From Longitalea luteola (GTDB lineage: Bacteria > Bacteroidota > Bacteroidia > Chitinophagales > Chitinophagaceae): a stretch of DNA of 64,000 nucleotides. This document shows, piece after piece, positions 7,718 through 16,028 of the stretch. The notes beneath the pieces are model-generated. The model made no database searches, was not told where the DNA came from, and saw only the letters and a list, made by a program, of their open reading frames with translations. Position 1 is the first letter of the stretch, and each line of letters opens with the position of its first letter. The stretch lies in the NCBI RefSeq assembly GCF_017356035.1, contig NZ_JAFIQX010000005.1, forward strand, positions 159,368 through 223,367, written 5' to 3'. The position numbers and the translations under genes were made by a program.

Positions 7718-8785
7718 ATGTTGAAGATTAAAGGAGTATTAATAATCGCGTTTCTTGTACTCACACAATGTGTATGGTCACAATCAGATATGACTGTACA
7801 GGGTACTTCGCCCGACCTTTACCTGCTGCATACGGTTCAACCCAAAGAAACCTGGTATGGAATAGGCCGTATTTATAATGTATCGCCCAAGGAAATAGCC
7901 ACCCTGAGCGGTGTGGCCATGGACAAACTGAATATTGGTCAGCAATTGAAAGTACCACTGTCGGCACACAACTTTACACAGGATGGTAAAAAGGGCGCCG
8001 ATGAGGTATTTGTTCCCGTATATCATATCGTACAGGAAAAAGAATGGATGTACCGCATCAGCCAGAACCATAATAAAATTCCGGTTGAAACGCTGGAGAA
8101 ATGGAACAGTGTTACCAATGATCACCTGCAGGCAGGTATGAAACTGGTGGTAGGATACCTGAAAGTAAAGACCGCCCATTCACCACTGGCCGCTACCGGG
8201 CTGAAAAAAATAGTGGTTCCTGCAACGGCGCCTGCAGTTACAACTCCCAAACCGCCTGTAGAAACAGTTGCCCAAACCAAACCAACGGAAACCAAACCGG
8301 CCGAAACAAAACACGAAGAGCCGAAAGCGGTTGAAGCCAAAAAAGAAGAGCTGAAGAAAGAGGAAATGAAGAAGGAAGATCTCAAAAAGGAGATAGGCGC
8401 ACCGGCAACGACTACAGAAGAGAAGTCATCAAAGACATCTGCACCGGTAACACCGGCTACAGAAGCCAACTATACCGGGTATAAAGGTGGTTATTTCAGA
8501 TCCATGTACAACAGCAATGGAAAATCAACGGCTGGTAATGCCGGTATTTTCAGAAGCACCAGCGGCTGGAAAGACGGTAAATATTATGCGCTCATGAATA
8601 ATGTACCGGTGGGCACCATTGTAAAGATCAGCTACAATTCTACGAATAGATCAATTTACGCGAAAGTGTTGGGGCAGTTGCCTGAAATGCGCGAAAGTGT
8701 TGGACTTACCGTTCGCTTAAGCGATGCCGCTGCTGCGGAACTCGGCGCAGAGATGGGTAAATTCTATGTGGATGTTGCCTATTAA
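7718..8785 (+). CDS. LysM-domain protein with RlpA-like double-psi barrel
   Basis: 355-residue exported protein (signal MLKIKGVLIIAFLVLTQ, cleavage after VWSQ). Two LysM peptidoglycan-binding modules follow: one around residues 32-82 (HTVQPKETWYGIGRIYNVS, NIGQQLKVPL) and one around 105-150 (YHIVQEKEWMYRISQNHNK). A long linker rich in Pro, Thr, Lys and Glu carries repeated KKEE/KKED units. The C-terminal 95 residues (YALMNNVPVGTIVKIS, then GLTVRLSDAAAAELG) resemble the RlpA/DPBB fold. A role in cell-wall binding or remodelling is inferred; catalytic activity is not assured. It is convergent with fmt. Confidence 0.82.
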   Translation: MLKIKGVLIIAFLVLTQCVWSQSDMTVQGTSPDLYLLHTVQPKETWYGIGRIYNVSPKEIATLSGVAMDKLNIGQQLKVPLSAHNFTQDGKKGADEVFVPVYHIVQEKEWMYRISQNHNKIPVETLEKWNSVTNDHLQAGMKLVVGYLKVKTAHSPLAATGLKKIVVPATAPAVTTPKPPVETVAQTKPTETKPAETKHEEPKAVEAKKEELKKEEMKKEDLKKEIGAPATTTEEKSSKTSAPVTPATEANYTGYKGGYFRSMYNSNGKSTAGNAGIFRSTSGWKDGKYYALMNNVPVGTIVKISYNSTNRSIYAKVLGQLPEMRESVGLTVRLSDAAAAELGAEMGKFYVDVAY

Positions 8786-8799
8786 CCGCCTGGCCCATG

Positions 8800-9003
8800 C
8801 CCCCTAAAGGGGGAAAAAGGAATGCTTACGCGCTTTGGGAAGAGGTCACTTCATTCAACAGTCTGTAAAGGGTAGAATTTGATATAAGAAAAGGTATGCG
8901 ATCTGTAACGATAGCATACCTTTTCTTATTCGACTTCCGCCTTGTTAACCAGCCGAATTTTCTTATGCTTTTTAAAGCGCGGTAGCTCTCCCCCTTTAGG
9001 GGG
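8800..9003. repeat. Pair of C5-TAAA-G5 palindromes in the convergent gap
   Basis: A 14-base palindrome-like sequence, CCCCCTAAAGGGGG, lies at 8800-8813 and its reverse complement, CCCCCTTTAGGGGG, at 8990-9003. The second contains the TAA stop of fmt and is flanked by runs of G/C that encode the Pro-rich fmt tail. A related CCTCCTTTAGGGGG occurs at 30696-30709. Confidence 0.8.
8884..8929. terminator. Bidirectional terminator hairpin
   Basis: Perfect 16-bp arms (ATAAGAAAAGGTATGC and its complement) with a 14-base loop, flanked by A-rich and T-rich ends, located between the convergent LysM gene and fmt. It should stop transcription from both sides. Confidence 0.8.
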
Positions 9004-10063
9004 CCGGGGGGGTAGGTGGGGGGGTAAGTGGGGTGTTAGGTATTCGGTACCCCCGTAAAAACTCATCTACCGTCATTTTCTTTTTTCCTTCCAGTTGCAG
9101 TTCGGTAACATGAATATACCCATCGGCGCCGGCGAATTTTATATAGGTCTTTTGATCTGTTTCAATACTGCCTGCGGGTTTAGGCGAAGGATGTATTTCC
9201 TTTTTTGCCTTGTAGATCTTCAGCACTTTTTCGTTCAGATATGTAAATGCTGCGGGGTAGGGCGATAAGCCCCTGATGAGATTGTAAATAGCCGCAATGG
9301 GTTGGTTCCAGTCTATTTTACATGTTTCAGTAAATATTTTAGGAGCGTGTTTCAGTTGCAGTGCATCATAAAGTTTAGAATGATCAGTTCCCGGTTCCCG
9401 GGTCCCTGTTTCCAGGCCCTGGTGACTGCTAACTGGTAACCGGTAACTGGTATTTTGTGGTATTTCTTTCAAAGTGCCATTCGTTAAACCTGCCACCGTT
9501 TTAACCAGCAATTTTGCGCCGATCTCTTTCATGCGGTCATGCACTTCACCAGCGGTTTCATCATCGCCGATGGGAAAACTTTCCTGCAGCAGTATATCGC
9601 CGGTATCAATTTCATGTTGCAGTTTGAAAGTGGTTACGCCGGTTTCTTTTTCTCCATTGATAACGGCCCAGTTGATAGGTGCAGCCCCGCGGTATTGCGG
9701 CAATAAGGAACCATGCAGGTTGATGGTTCCCATCGGAGGCATGTTCCATACCACCTCGGGCAACATACGAAAAGCAACCACGATCTGCAGGTCGGCCTGT
9801 AATGCTTTGAGTGTTTCAATAAAAGCAGGATCTTTTAATTTCACCGGTTGCAGAATGGGCAATTGTTTTTCAACTGCATATTTCTTCACGGCGCTTTCGG
9901 TTAATTTCATTCCTCTGCCGGCAGGTTTGTCAGGCGCGGTGATCACCGTTATGATATTAAAGCCTGCCTGCACCAATGCGTCCAGCGAAGCCACTGCAAA
10001 TTCAGGTGTGCCCATAAACACAATTCGGGGACTATTGTTCGTGTGAGGTTTGTTTTCTGCCAT
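8996..10063 (-). CDS. fmt: Methionyl-tRNA formyltransferase
   Basis: Formylates initiator Met-tRNA with 10-formyltetrahydrofolate. The start region has IVFMGTPEFAVASLDALVQA; the active site shows the NLHGSLLPQYRGAAPINWAV signature near residue 115 (Asn, His and later the Asp of ETGVTTFKLQHEIDTGDIL). The C-terminal domain follows with IDWNQPIAAIYNLIRGLSPY. At 355 residues it is about 40 longer than the E. coli enzyme. Two additions explain this: an in-frame heptad array at 9382-9453 between KEIPQ and LKHAPK, and a Pro/Thr-rich tail (NTPLTPPPTPPAP) encoded by the GC-rich repeat that also holds the stop codon. The core looks intact. Confidence 0.95.
   Translation of the reverse strand: MAENKPHTNNSPRIVFMGTPEFAVASLDALVQAGFNIITVITAPDKPAGRGMKLTESAVKKYAVEKQLPILQPVKLKDPAFIETLKALQADLQIVVAFRMLPEVVWNMPPMGTINLHGSLLPQYRGAAPINWAVINGEKETGVTTFKLQHEIDTGDILLQESFPIGDDETAGEVHDRMKEIGAKLLVKTVAGLTNGTLKEIPQNTSYRLPVSSHQGLETGTREPGTDHSKLYDALQLKHAPKIFTETCKIDWNQPIAAIYNLIRGLSPYPAAFTYLNEKVLKIYKAKKEIHPSPKPAGSIETDQKTYIKFAGADGYIHVTELQLEGKKKMTVDEFLRGYRIPNTPLTPPPTPPAP
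9382..9453. repeat. Heptad palindrome inserted in frame in fmt
   Basis: On the minus strand the words run ACCAGTT, ACCGGTT, ACCAGTT, AGCAGTC, ACCAGGG, then CCTGGAA, ACAGGGA, CCCGGGA, ACCGGGA, ACTGATC. The two halves are imperfect inverted copies of each other (about two thirds of positions pair). Length 72 is a multiple of three. The word family is that of the intergenic arrays at 26461-26500, 33789-33905 and 56601-56700. Confidence 0.9.
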
Positions 10064-10100
10064 TTTTTATTTTAAAATTCAGATACAAGGTTTAAAATCA

Positions 10101-10188
10101 ACAGGCAATGGGCGATAGGCAAGTTCAAAATTCAGCCTCTTTTGCCAATTGTCATCTGTCATTTGCCAATTGATTTGGCAAATGTCAT
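10101..10188. repeat. Inverted heptad element between fmt and FKBP gene
   Basis: A left arm with GGCAATGGGCGATAGGC and a right arm with words TTGCCAA, TTGTCAT, CTGTCAT, TTGCCAA, TTGATTT, GGCAAAT. It lies between the divergent starts of fmt and the FKBP gene, upstream of the FKBP promoter. Confidence 0.75.
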
Positions 10189-10202
10189 TAAAAAAACTTT
10201 TA

Positions 10203-10233
10203 TTGGCTGCCCGAAATTAATCCTGTTACTTTG
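10203..10233 (+). promoter_or_regulatory. Putative promoter for FKBP isomerase gene
   Basis: TTG at 10203-10205 and TTACTTTG at 10226-10233 (one base from TAnnTTTG), separated by 20 bases. It would give a leader of about 115 bases. Confidence 0.45.
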
Positions 10234-10355
10234 CAGCTTAGGGAATTGGGCTTTTTTTATCTGCTCGCTTCTGTTCATTTGAAAGGTCAAAAGCATGCTG
10301 CGAAGTGGTACAGGGAGTTGGTTTCCCATTAAATTTTTAACACAAAAAAGTTTGT

Positions 10356-10811
10356 ATGCAACAAGTAAAAAGCGGCGATACTGTAAAAGTTCATTATCAT
10401 GGCCGTTTGACGGATGGCACCACTTTTGACACATCTGCCGGCCGCGAACCGCTGCAGTTCGAAGTTGGAAGCGGAATGGTGATTGCCGGTTTCGATAATG
10501 GTGTAATGGGAATGAAAGTGGGTGATAAAAAAACCATTCAGATCCCTGTTGAAGAGGCATACGGTCCCAAAAATCCTGATATGATCGTCGCATTCCCTGT
10601 CGGCGAATTTCCCCAGGATATGGAACTGGAAGTAGGCATGCGTTTGAATATGACCAATTCAGAAGGACACGTAATTCCGGTTGTAGTTACCGAGATCGGC
10701 CAGGAAAATGTGATGCTGGATGCTAACCATCCACTGGCGGGTGAAGACCTCGTTTTCGATATTGAACTGGTTGAGATCGGAGCACCGCCTTCCCGCATCA
10801 TTATGCCATAG
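10356..10811 (+). CDS. FKBP-type peptidyl-prolyl isomerase, SlyD/SlpA-like
   Basis: Cytoplasmic prolyl isomerase and chaperone of 151 residues. The N-terminal FKBP half reads VKVHYHGRLTDGTTFDTS with the Asp/Phe of the active pocket, followed by GMVIAGFDNGVMGMKVGDKK. An inserted flap domain (about residues 70-128) gives the SlyD type, and the FKBP fold closes with NHPLAGEDLVFDIELVEI. There is no His-rich metal-binding tail, unlike E. coli SlyD. No signal peptide is present. It is monocistronic, with a hairpin terminator at 10892-10931. Confidence 0.92.
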   Translation: MQQVKSGDTVKVHYHGRLTDGTTFDTSAGREPLQFEVGSGMVIAGFDNGVMGMKVGDKKTIQIPVEEAYGPKNPDMIVAFPVGEFPQDMELEVGMRLNMTNSEGHVIPVVVTEIGQENVMLDANHPLAGEDLVFDIELVEIGAPPSRIIMP

Positions 10812-10861
10812 TCGGGTGACCGAAGCCGGAAGTTCAAAACCGCAGGACGGATATGATATAA

Positions 10862-10970
10862 CTAAGTTTGAAGTCGGATAATAAAACACAGTCCGAAGTA
10901 AGAAGAATACACTTCTCACTTCGGATTTTTTATTTGGATTTACCTCCGACCTCCGACTTCCGACCTCGTA
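10862..10970. repeat. Heptad element CCGACCT/GAAGTCG
   Basis: A left arm (AAGTTTGAAGTCGG, GTCCGAAGTAAGAAG) and a right arm with words CCTCCGA, CCTCCGA, CTTCCGA, CCTCGTA. The same word family makes the arms of the element inside prmC (22203-22350). Confidence 0.8.
10892..10931 (+). terminator. Hairpin terminator after FKBP gene
   Basis: Arms TCCGAAGTAAGAAG and CTTCTCACTTCGGA (13 of 14 pairing), a 6-base loop and six T. The stem is built from the words of the heptad element around it, so the repeat seems to serve as the terminator. Confidence 0.7.
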
Positions 10971-11030
10971 TTTTTCCGATATTGACACGCCCGGCTTTTT
11001 TTTCTATTTTGCTGCGATAATTTATACCCT

Positions 11031-11702
11031 ATGATACAAACCACGAAACACATCGTTGCGTGTGCACTATTGATCTGTTTATCCGGTATCGTTTATGCGC
11101 AGGACCAGGCAACCACTACAGCTACACCTGACCAGCCATTACCAGAATCTGACACCGCCATTGCTACCCGCAATGCCTTACGTTTTGCTGATAGTTTGGT
11201 AAAAGCCGATTTTTATGTTGACTGGAATACTTACCTGAACTTAAGTATGGCCAGCGCCATTAAATACTATGGCGGAAAAGACGGCTACAAAGAGAGTGCT
11301 GTCATTGCCCATTACCGTAATGAACCTAAAACCGAGGAGAAACCCCAGACATTGCGGGTGGTTAACATGATGAATGACATTGAAACCTGGCAATGTGTTA
11401 TTGAAAAAACACGTGACTGGTGGGATGAGTCGCGGGGAAAAGTAAAGACAACGACCTACCTCGTGGGTGAGTCAACCGACAACGGACAAACCTGGAAATT
11501 CATTGATGTAAGCCATAACTCGCTTCAGAACATCGTGTACATTATGCCTTCCATTTTCAGTACGCTCGAAATACCGGAAGGCAAAACCATATATGTAGAC
11601 GAAGTAGCGGCCCTGGAAGCGGCACAGGCGGCACAGGCTGCCCAGGAAGCTGCAAAACCAACGGTAAAAAAGAAGCCGGCAGCAAAAAAACCGGCTAAGT
11701 AA
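11031..11702 (+). CDS. Secreted protein of unknown function, Ala/Lys-rich C-terminus
   Basis: 223 residues with a signal peptide (HIVACALLICLSGIVYA, cleavage before QDQ). The middle (residues about 45-185) resembles a compact soluble domain with an YYGGKDGYKESAVIAHYRN segment and several Trp residues; I do not recognise a named family. The last 40 residues are low complexity: repeated AAQAAQ, then KPTVKKKPAAKKPAK, a positively charged tail that could bind acidic surface polymers. A possible promoter lies at 10982-11011 (TTG, then CTATTTTG). Confidence 0.65.
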   Translation: MIQTTKHIVACALLICLSGIVYAQDQATTTATPDQPLPESDTAIATRNALRFADSLVKADFYVDWNTYLNLSMASAIKYYGGKDGYKESAVIAHYRNEPKTEEKPQTLRVVNMMNDIETWQCVIEKTRDWWDESRGKVKTTTYLVGESTDNGQTWKFIDVSHNSLQNIVYIMPSIFSTLEIPEGKTIYVDEVAALEAAQAAQAAQEAAKPTVKKKPAAKKPAK

Positions 11703-11703
11703 T

Positions 11704-11862
11704 GCAAGAAATTTGGAGATTTTCGATTTAGAAATTTCGAGATTTACCCTGCAAGTTTAAACCTCGGCAAATCGCAAAACCTGCCTGCCGGCCTTGCTTC
11801 GCCGAAGCTATGCGAAGGGGCAGCAGGCAGGTCTCTAAATCTCCAAATCTCAAAATCAGAAA
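11704..11862. repeat. Inverted heptad element with GC-rich palindromic centre
   Basis: The left arm TTTGGAGATTTTCGATTT and right arm AAATCTCCAAATCTCAAAAT are inverted copies. The centre holds CCTGCCTGCCGGC (11780-11792) and the inverted GCAGGCAGG, with a small CTTCGCCGAAG hairpin. The same centre motif recurs at 48219-48231. It lies between convergent genes. Confidence 0.8.
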
Positions 11863-11868
11863 TCATAT

Positions 11869-12420
11869 TCAGGCTTTCTTCCTTCCATACAGCCAGCCCA
11901 GCCATATACCTACCAAAGCCCAGGACACAATACTGTCAATGAAATAAGCCATCAGGTCGAAGCCTTTGAACCAGATATGATTGGTATAAGGTACATTGAA
12001 GAAAACGATCATGCCCACGAAAAGCGCAGAAATGAATATGGCGGTAAAGTTGAGAGCGTTCATGCGGCTGATAATAGTGCAGAAAAAGGCAACGATCAAC
12101 ATATTTACGATCAGTCCGCGGATCATGTTCGAGCCCATATTCGTGCTCATCGACTGGTGGTATTGTACCAAAGCCCAGGGTTTGCCTTCCATGGTCTTCA
12201 TAAATTGTTCGTGTTCTTCCATGGGCGCATCGGGAGGAAGGGAAGGCATCATGTACTGTCCTTCTTTTTCGAGCTGGGCACTCAATGTGCTCATGATCGC
12301 ATCCTGTTTGGGCGTGTACTGGTAGGCGTTGTAATGCAGGTTCAATACCGTCCACGAAAGAAATTGCCACATAAACAAAATGATGCCACCAACCAGGGCG
12401 CCAATGAGTAATTTTTTCAT
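11869..12420 (-). CDS. Membrane protein of unknown function
   Basis: 183 residues with about four hydrophobic helices: one at the N-terminus (LLIGALVGGIILFMWQFLSW) and three in the last 80 residues (IVNMLIVAFFCTIIS, IFISALFVGMIVFF, SIVSWALVGIWLGWLYG). The acidic loop between residues 35 and 90 (LPPDAPMEEHEQFMKTMEG) is probably extracytoplasmic. It belongs to a common Bacteroidota hypothetical family that I cannot name. It is followed by an inverted repeat element and lies downstream of the CPBP protease on the same strand, with a 57-base gap. Confidence 0.65.
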   Translation of the reverse strand: MKKLLIGALVGGIILFMWQFLSWTVLNLHYNAYQYTPKQDAIMSTLSAQLEKEGQYMMPSLPPDAPMEEHEQFMKTMEGKPWALVQYHQSMSTNMGSNMIRGLIVNMLIVAFFCTIISRMNALNFTAIFISALFVGMIVFFNVPYTNHIWFKGFDLMAYFIDSIVSWALVGIWLGWLYGRKKA

Positions 12421-12477
12421 AATAGGCGACTTTAGATTTGAAAAAGGTAGAAAGATTTATCGGATTTTACAAATATG

Positions 12478-13368
12478 TTATCGCCTGGTGCTAACGGTGT
12501 TTACATATACTTTTTCGTACACCGTGTAAAACAGCAGCAGCGCCAGCACAAATAACACGGTCGCAATAAATGAACCTTCCAGTCCGAAGACGCCGCCGGT
12601 CAACCACCACGGTCCCTGTAAGGCAGGTTGCAATAAACCCTGTAAGGGTAAGCCGCTAACTTCGTAGCCGAGCACAGGACCCTGAAAGAAGTTCCAGCTG
12701 AAATGGAAACAGATAGCAAACCAGAGATTGCGGGTATAGATGAAGTTCATACCCAGTAGCAGTCCGGCCAATAATAGATTTGCAGCGGCGACAGATGTGA
12801 TACCCGGGTTGCTTCCATGGGCCAGCGTAAAGAGCGCGGCGGATACGGCCAGGGCGGCCCATTTATTCATCGATTCCATCAGGTTGTTGAGGATATAACC
12901 CCGGAAAACCATTTCTTCCATAACAGCGATCAGTGCCATCATAAAGAACCCAACCAACAGGTCGCCGGCATCCAAATGAACAGCTGTCCATTCGAGATTA
13001 TTGGTAGCTACCAGTACCAGGGTCGCAACGCCCAGCAATGTTATGCCAAGGCTGAAGCCGGTAAGCGCATCCGCTTTATGCGGATGCCAGGCAAATCCCA
13101 GGCTTTCAGGCGGTTTCTTATCTATATAGCGCCGGAAGATGACCGTTAGTGCAATGGAAAGAGCGGCCGTGATGAAGAGAGAAAGAACAACTATTTGCAG
13201 CATCAGGTCTTCCCTGGGCGTTTGGGCGCCATCCGTTGCAGCAGGTACAATGATGATAAAGCTCGCCAGTACGCCGGCCACCAGGGAGCACACCATAAAA
13301 GCGAACAGCAGCAACAGGGCGCGCAGCCAGCCTTGTCTTATCACCGGGGTCAGCGTACCAGCGGTCAT
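12478..13368 (-). CDS. CPBP-family intramembrane metalloprotease
   Basis: 296-residue multi-pass protein of the CAAX-protease/bacteriocin-processing (ABI, CPBP) family. The catalytic motifs are visible: EEMVFRG with Glu151-Glu152 and Arg156, TLAHGSN with His184, and FHFSWNFFQG with His222 and Asn226. About eight hydrophobic segments surround them. In bacteria such proteins cleave membrane substrates or have unknown roles; the substrate here cannot be told. It is divergent from pepT, with 53 bases between the starts. Confidence 0.9.
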   Translation of the reverse strand: MTAGTLTPVIRQGWLRALLLLFAFMVCSLVAGVLASFIIIVPAATDGAQTPREDLMLQIVVLSLFITAALSIALTVIFRRYIDKKPPESLGFAWHPHKADALTGFSLGITLLGVATLVLVATNNLEWTAVHLDAGDLLVGFFMMALIAVMEEMVFRGYILNNLMESMNKWAALAVSAALFTLAHGSNPGITSVAAANLLLAGLLLGMNFIYTRNLWFAICFHFSWNFFQGPVLGYEVSGLPLQGLLQPALQGPWWLTGGVFGLEGSFIATVLFVLALLLFYTVYEKVYVNTVSTRR

Positions 13369-13421
13369 AGGTTAAATAAGTTGAACGATAATTGAGTTAT
13401 CTTGCCAAAAATACAGCTTAC

Positions 13422-14669
13422 ATGTTTACTAACTATAGTTTTACCGTACAGGAAAGGTTTTTACGATATGTACAGATAGACACACAAAGTGATCCGCAAT
13501 CAACTTCCTGCCCCTCTACTGAAAAACAAAAAGACCTCAGCCGCCTGCTTGTGCAGGAGTTGAAAGCCATGGGCATTAGCGATGCGCAGCTCGATGATCA
13601 TGGGTATGTCTATGCCACCATTCCGGCCAATACCACAAAGCAGGTGCCTGTTATTTGCTATTGCTCGCATGTTGATACGGCGCCTGATTGCACAGGCCGG
13701 GGCGTGAAACCGATCGTTCATGCCAGCTATGATGGCGGCGACATTGTATTGCCTGATGATCCGTCACAGGTTATTTCGCCAAAGGATCATCCCTATTTGC
13801 TGAAGAAGAAAGGGGAGGACATCATTACTGCCAGCGGCACTACGCTGCTCGGAGCCGATGATAAAGCAGGCGTTGCGGTGATCATGGATATGGCGCATTT
13901 TTTTATGACCAATCCCAACGTGCCGCATGGTACCATCAGGATCCTGTTCACGCCTGATGAAGAAATAGGCCGTGGAGTTGATAAAGTCGATCTCAAAAAG
14001 CTGGGCGCCCAGTATGCCTACACCCTCGATGCCGGGGAGCGTGGCGCTTATGAAGATGAAACATTTTCGGCCGATGGTGTTACCATCACCTTTCATGGCG
14101 TCAGTGCCCATCCGGGTTATGCTAAAGATAAGCTCGTGAATGCGATGAAAGTGGCTGGCGCTTTTTTGGAGTCATTGCCGAAAGATAGCCTGTCGCCCGA
14201 AACAACCGAGAAACGCCAGGGCTTTGTACATCCGGTACGGATCAATGGCATTGCTGAAAAGGTGACGCTGGAGTTCATCATCCGCGACTTTATTACGGCT
14301 AAACTGGCCGAGTATGAAAACCTCCTAAAGGAGAAGCTCGCACAGACCCTGCAACGTTTTCCCGGCGCAAAAGCCGATTTTGAGGTGAAAGAGCAATACC
14401 GCAATATGAAGGAAGTGCTGGATAAACATCCGCAGGTATCGGCTTATGCAAAAGAGGCCATAGCGCGGGCCGGCGTACCGTTGATTGAAATGAGCGCCCG
14501 CGGCGGAACGGACGGGTCGCGACTGTCATTTATGGGATTGCCCTGTCCAAACATTTTTACCGGCGAGATGGCATTTCATGGCAAACATGAATATGTGAGC
14601 GTACAGGACATGCAGAAGAGCGTAGAAACGATCGTGCATCTGGCTTGTATCTGGGAAGAAAAAAGCTAG
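13422..14669 (+). CDS. pepT: Peptidase T (tripeptide aminopeptidase)
   Basis: Zinc-dependent M20 peptidase releasing N-terminal residues from tripeptides in the cytoplasm. The 415-residue product has the metal ligands in CYCSHVDTAPD, LLGADDKAGVAVIMD, TPDEEIGRGVDK and near the end IFTGEMAFHGKHEYVS; the dimerisation domain lies in between (GVSAHPGYAKDKLVNAMKVA). I chose the ATG at 13422 (MFTNYSFTVQERFLRYV); a TTG at 13392 would add 10 residues. The stop is followed directly by a repeat element. Confidence 0.95.
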   Translation: MFTNYSFTVQERFLRYVQIDTQSDPQSTSCPSTEKQKDLSRLLVQELKAMGISDAQLDDHGYVYATIPANTTKQVPVICYCSHVDTAPDCTGRGVKPIVHASYDGGDIVLPDDPSQVISPKDHPYLLKKKGEDIITASGTTLLGADDKAGVAVIMDMAHFFMTNPNVPHGTIRILFTPDEEIGRGVDKVDLKKLGAQYAYTLDAGERGAYEDETFSADGVTITFHGVSAHPGYAKDKLVNAMKVAGAFLESLPKDSLSPETTEKRQGFVHPVRINGIAEKVTLEFIIRDFITAKLAEYENLLKEKLAQTLQRFPGAKADFEVKEQYRNMKEVLDKHPQVSAYAKEAIARAGVPLIEMSARGGTDGSRLSFMGLPCPNIFTGEMAFHGKHEYVSVQDMQKSVETIVHLACIWEEKS

Positions 14670-14775
14670 TAACTTACGACAAGTTAGTTTGAAGGTAGTA
14701 GGAAATAGTTTCAGGTTACAGGTTACATGTTTCAAGGAATGCCCTGTAACCGGGAACCTGTAACCTGTAACTTCA
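14670..14775. repeat. Inverted heptad element (CAGGTTAC / GTAACCTG)
   Basis: The left arm CAGGTTACAGGTTACATG (14713-14730) is the inverted copy of CCTGTAACCTGTAAC (14758-14772). It occupies the whole gap between pepT and the next gene and ends eight bases before that start codon. Confidence 0.88.
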
Positions 14776-14782
14776 TACATAT

Positions 14783-15925
14783 ATGAAATGTCTCTTTGTT
14801 TGCTGCATATTGCTTTATTGGCGGGCGATTGCTTATACTCAAAACCTGTTGGCGAACGGCGGCTTTGAAGATGAGAATATATGCATTGAATATATCAAAA
14901 ATTGTGCACCTGAAGCCTGGATAGCTACTTCTTTAACCGCCAACTATTATTTCGACGCTACCCAGAAAGGGGCCGCCAAAGCCCACACCGGCACTCATTT
15001 TATCGGACTTACCGCCGGCAGCCTGTCCATGGAGGGCATCCGGAATTTTGTGAGGACCCGGTTATTATGCGGACTGCGGAAAGGACATCAGTACAGGTTG
15101 AAAATGTATATCCGCTCGCCGCATTCCATTCTCGATAGTATTGGCGTCTACTTCTCCGAGCAGGATTATTTATACGAGAAAAGATATTTCAAGCTCATTA
15201 CACCGCAGTTGTGGAGCATCAATGGTATGGATACAACCATCAGGAATCCTGCGGTATGGCAAAAAGTGGAATTTTTATATACGGCAGATGGAACGGAAGG
15301 TTATATCGCTATCGGCAATTATAAACGGAACGATTATACCGGTATTCAACACGCGGAATACCGACATGATTATTATTTTTTCCTCGATGATGTGTCGCTC
15401 ACGCCGGTTGATAGCCAGGAAAAAATATGCTTGCAGGCCGATAGTGTGCGGCGCGCTATTTATGAAGAGAACGAACGGCATAGTTACCTGGTGCGAAAAG
15501 TGTATCAATACCGCCGCAACCCACCACCCGTATTGCCTTTGCCAAAGACTGCCCACAGGAAAGCGCAACACATAGATACGCTGGTTATACCGGATATCTT
15601 TTTTGCTACGGGCAGTTACCAATTATCGCCGGTGAGTTATCATTTGCTCGACAGCTTCGCCAGTAAATTGTCGTTACCGGTGATTGATTCAATGGTCGTG
15701 GAAGGCCATACAGACAGCATCGGGAAGCTGGCATATAATGAAACGCTGTCGCTGAACCGGGCTGAGTCGGTCAAAATGTATCTGGCAGGCAAAGTGCGCG
15801 GTCTCGATGTTAAGACCACCACGCGTGGCTTTGCCTACCGGCGGCCGCTGGCGAGTAACAAAACGCCCAAAGGAAGGCAGCTTAACAGGAGAGTAGAGAT
15901 CTTTCTGTATAAAAATGATAAGTAA
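14783..15925 (+). CDS. OmpA-family cell-envelope protein
   Basis: 380 residues with an N-terminal signal (CLFVCCILLYWRAIAYT). Residues about 20-220 form a module starting NLLANGGFEDENICIEYIKN, a carbohydrate-binding-like beta-sandwich often seen before OmpA domains in Bacteroidota. The C-terminal OmpA domain (from about residue 265) has the peptidoglycan-binding core VVEGHTDSIGKLAYNETLSL and NRRVEIFLYK. It is probably tethered to peptidoglycan from the outer membrane. It stands alone, convergent with the next gene, with a hairpin between. Confidence 0.85.
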   Translation: MKCLFVCCILLYWRAIAYTQNLLANGGFEDENICIEYIKNCAPEAWIATSLTANYYFDATQKGAAKAHTGTHFIGLTAGSLSMEGIRNFVRTRLLCGLRKGHQYRLKMYIRSPHSILDSIGVYFSEQDYLYEKRYFKLITPQLWSINGMDTTIRNPAVWQKVEFLYTADGTEGYIAIGNYKRNDYTGIQHAEYRHDYYFFLDDVSLTPVDSQEKICLQADSVRRAIYEENERHSYLVRKVYQYRRNPPPVLPLPKTAHRKAQHIDTLVIPDIFFATGSYQLSPVSYHLLDSFASKLSLPVIDSMVVEGHTDSIGKLAYNETLSLNRAESVKMYLAGKVRGLDVKTTTRGFAYRRPLASNKTPKGRQLNRRVEIFLYKNDK

Positions 15926-15948
15926 AGTTTATAGGTAAAAAGCTAAGG

Positions 15949-15970
15949 CGACCATTCACCATTCACCATG
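15949..15970. repeat. Short heptad array (ACCATTC)
   Basis: ACCATTC, ACCATTC, ACCATGC: three words, the inverse of the AATGGTG family at 6311-6352 and 26319-26392. Confidence 0.65.
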
Positions 15971-15971
15971 C

Positions 15972-16001
15972 AAAAAAGCCACCGAATTTTATTCCGATGG
16001 C
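15972..16001 (-). terminator. Terminator for the sorted secreted protein gene
   Basis: On the minus strand GCCATCG and CGGTGGC pair (one G-U) around a 10-base loop and are followed by six T. It probably acts weakly on the plus strand too. Confidence 0.7.
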
Positions 16002-16028
16002 TTCTTTCATCCAAATGGTGGTACGGTT

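Noticed and set aside
8122-8469. 115-residue minus-strand frame rich in Ser/Val
   Set aside because: It is the shadow of the Lys/Glu/Pro/Thr-rich linker of the LysM protein on the other strand.
10659-10988. 109-residue minus-strand frame containing SEVGSRRSEV and SEVRS repeats
   Set aside because: It is the translation of the heptad element 10862-10970 and the opposite strand of the FKBP gene; no start signal or family.
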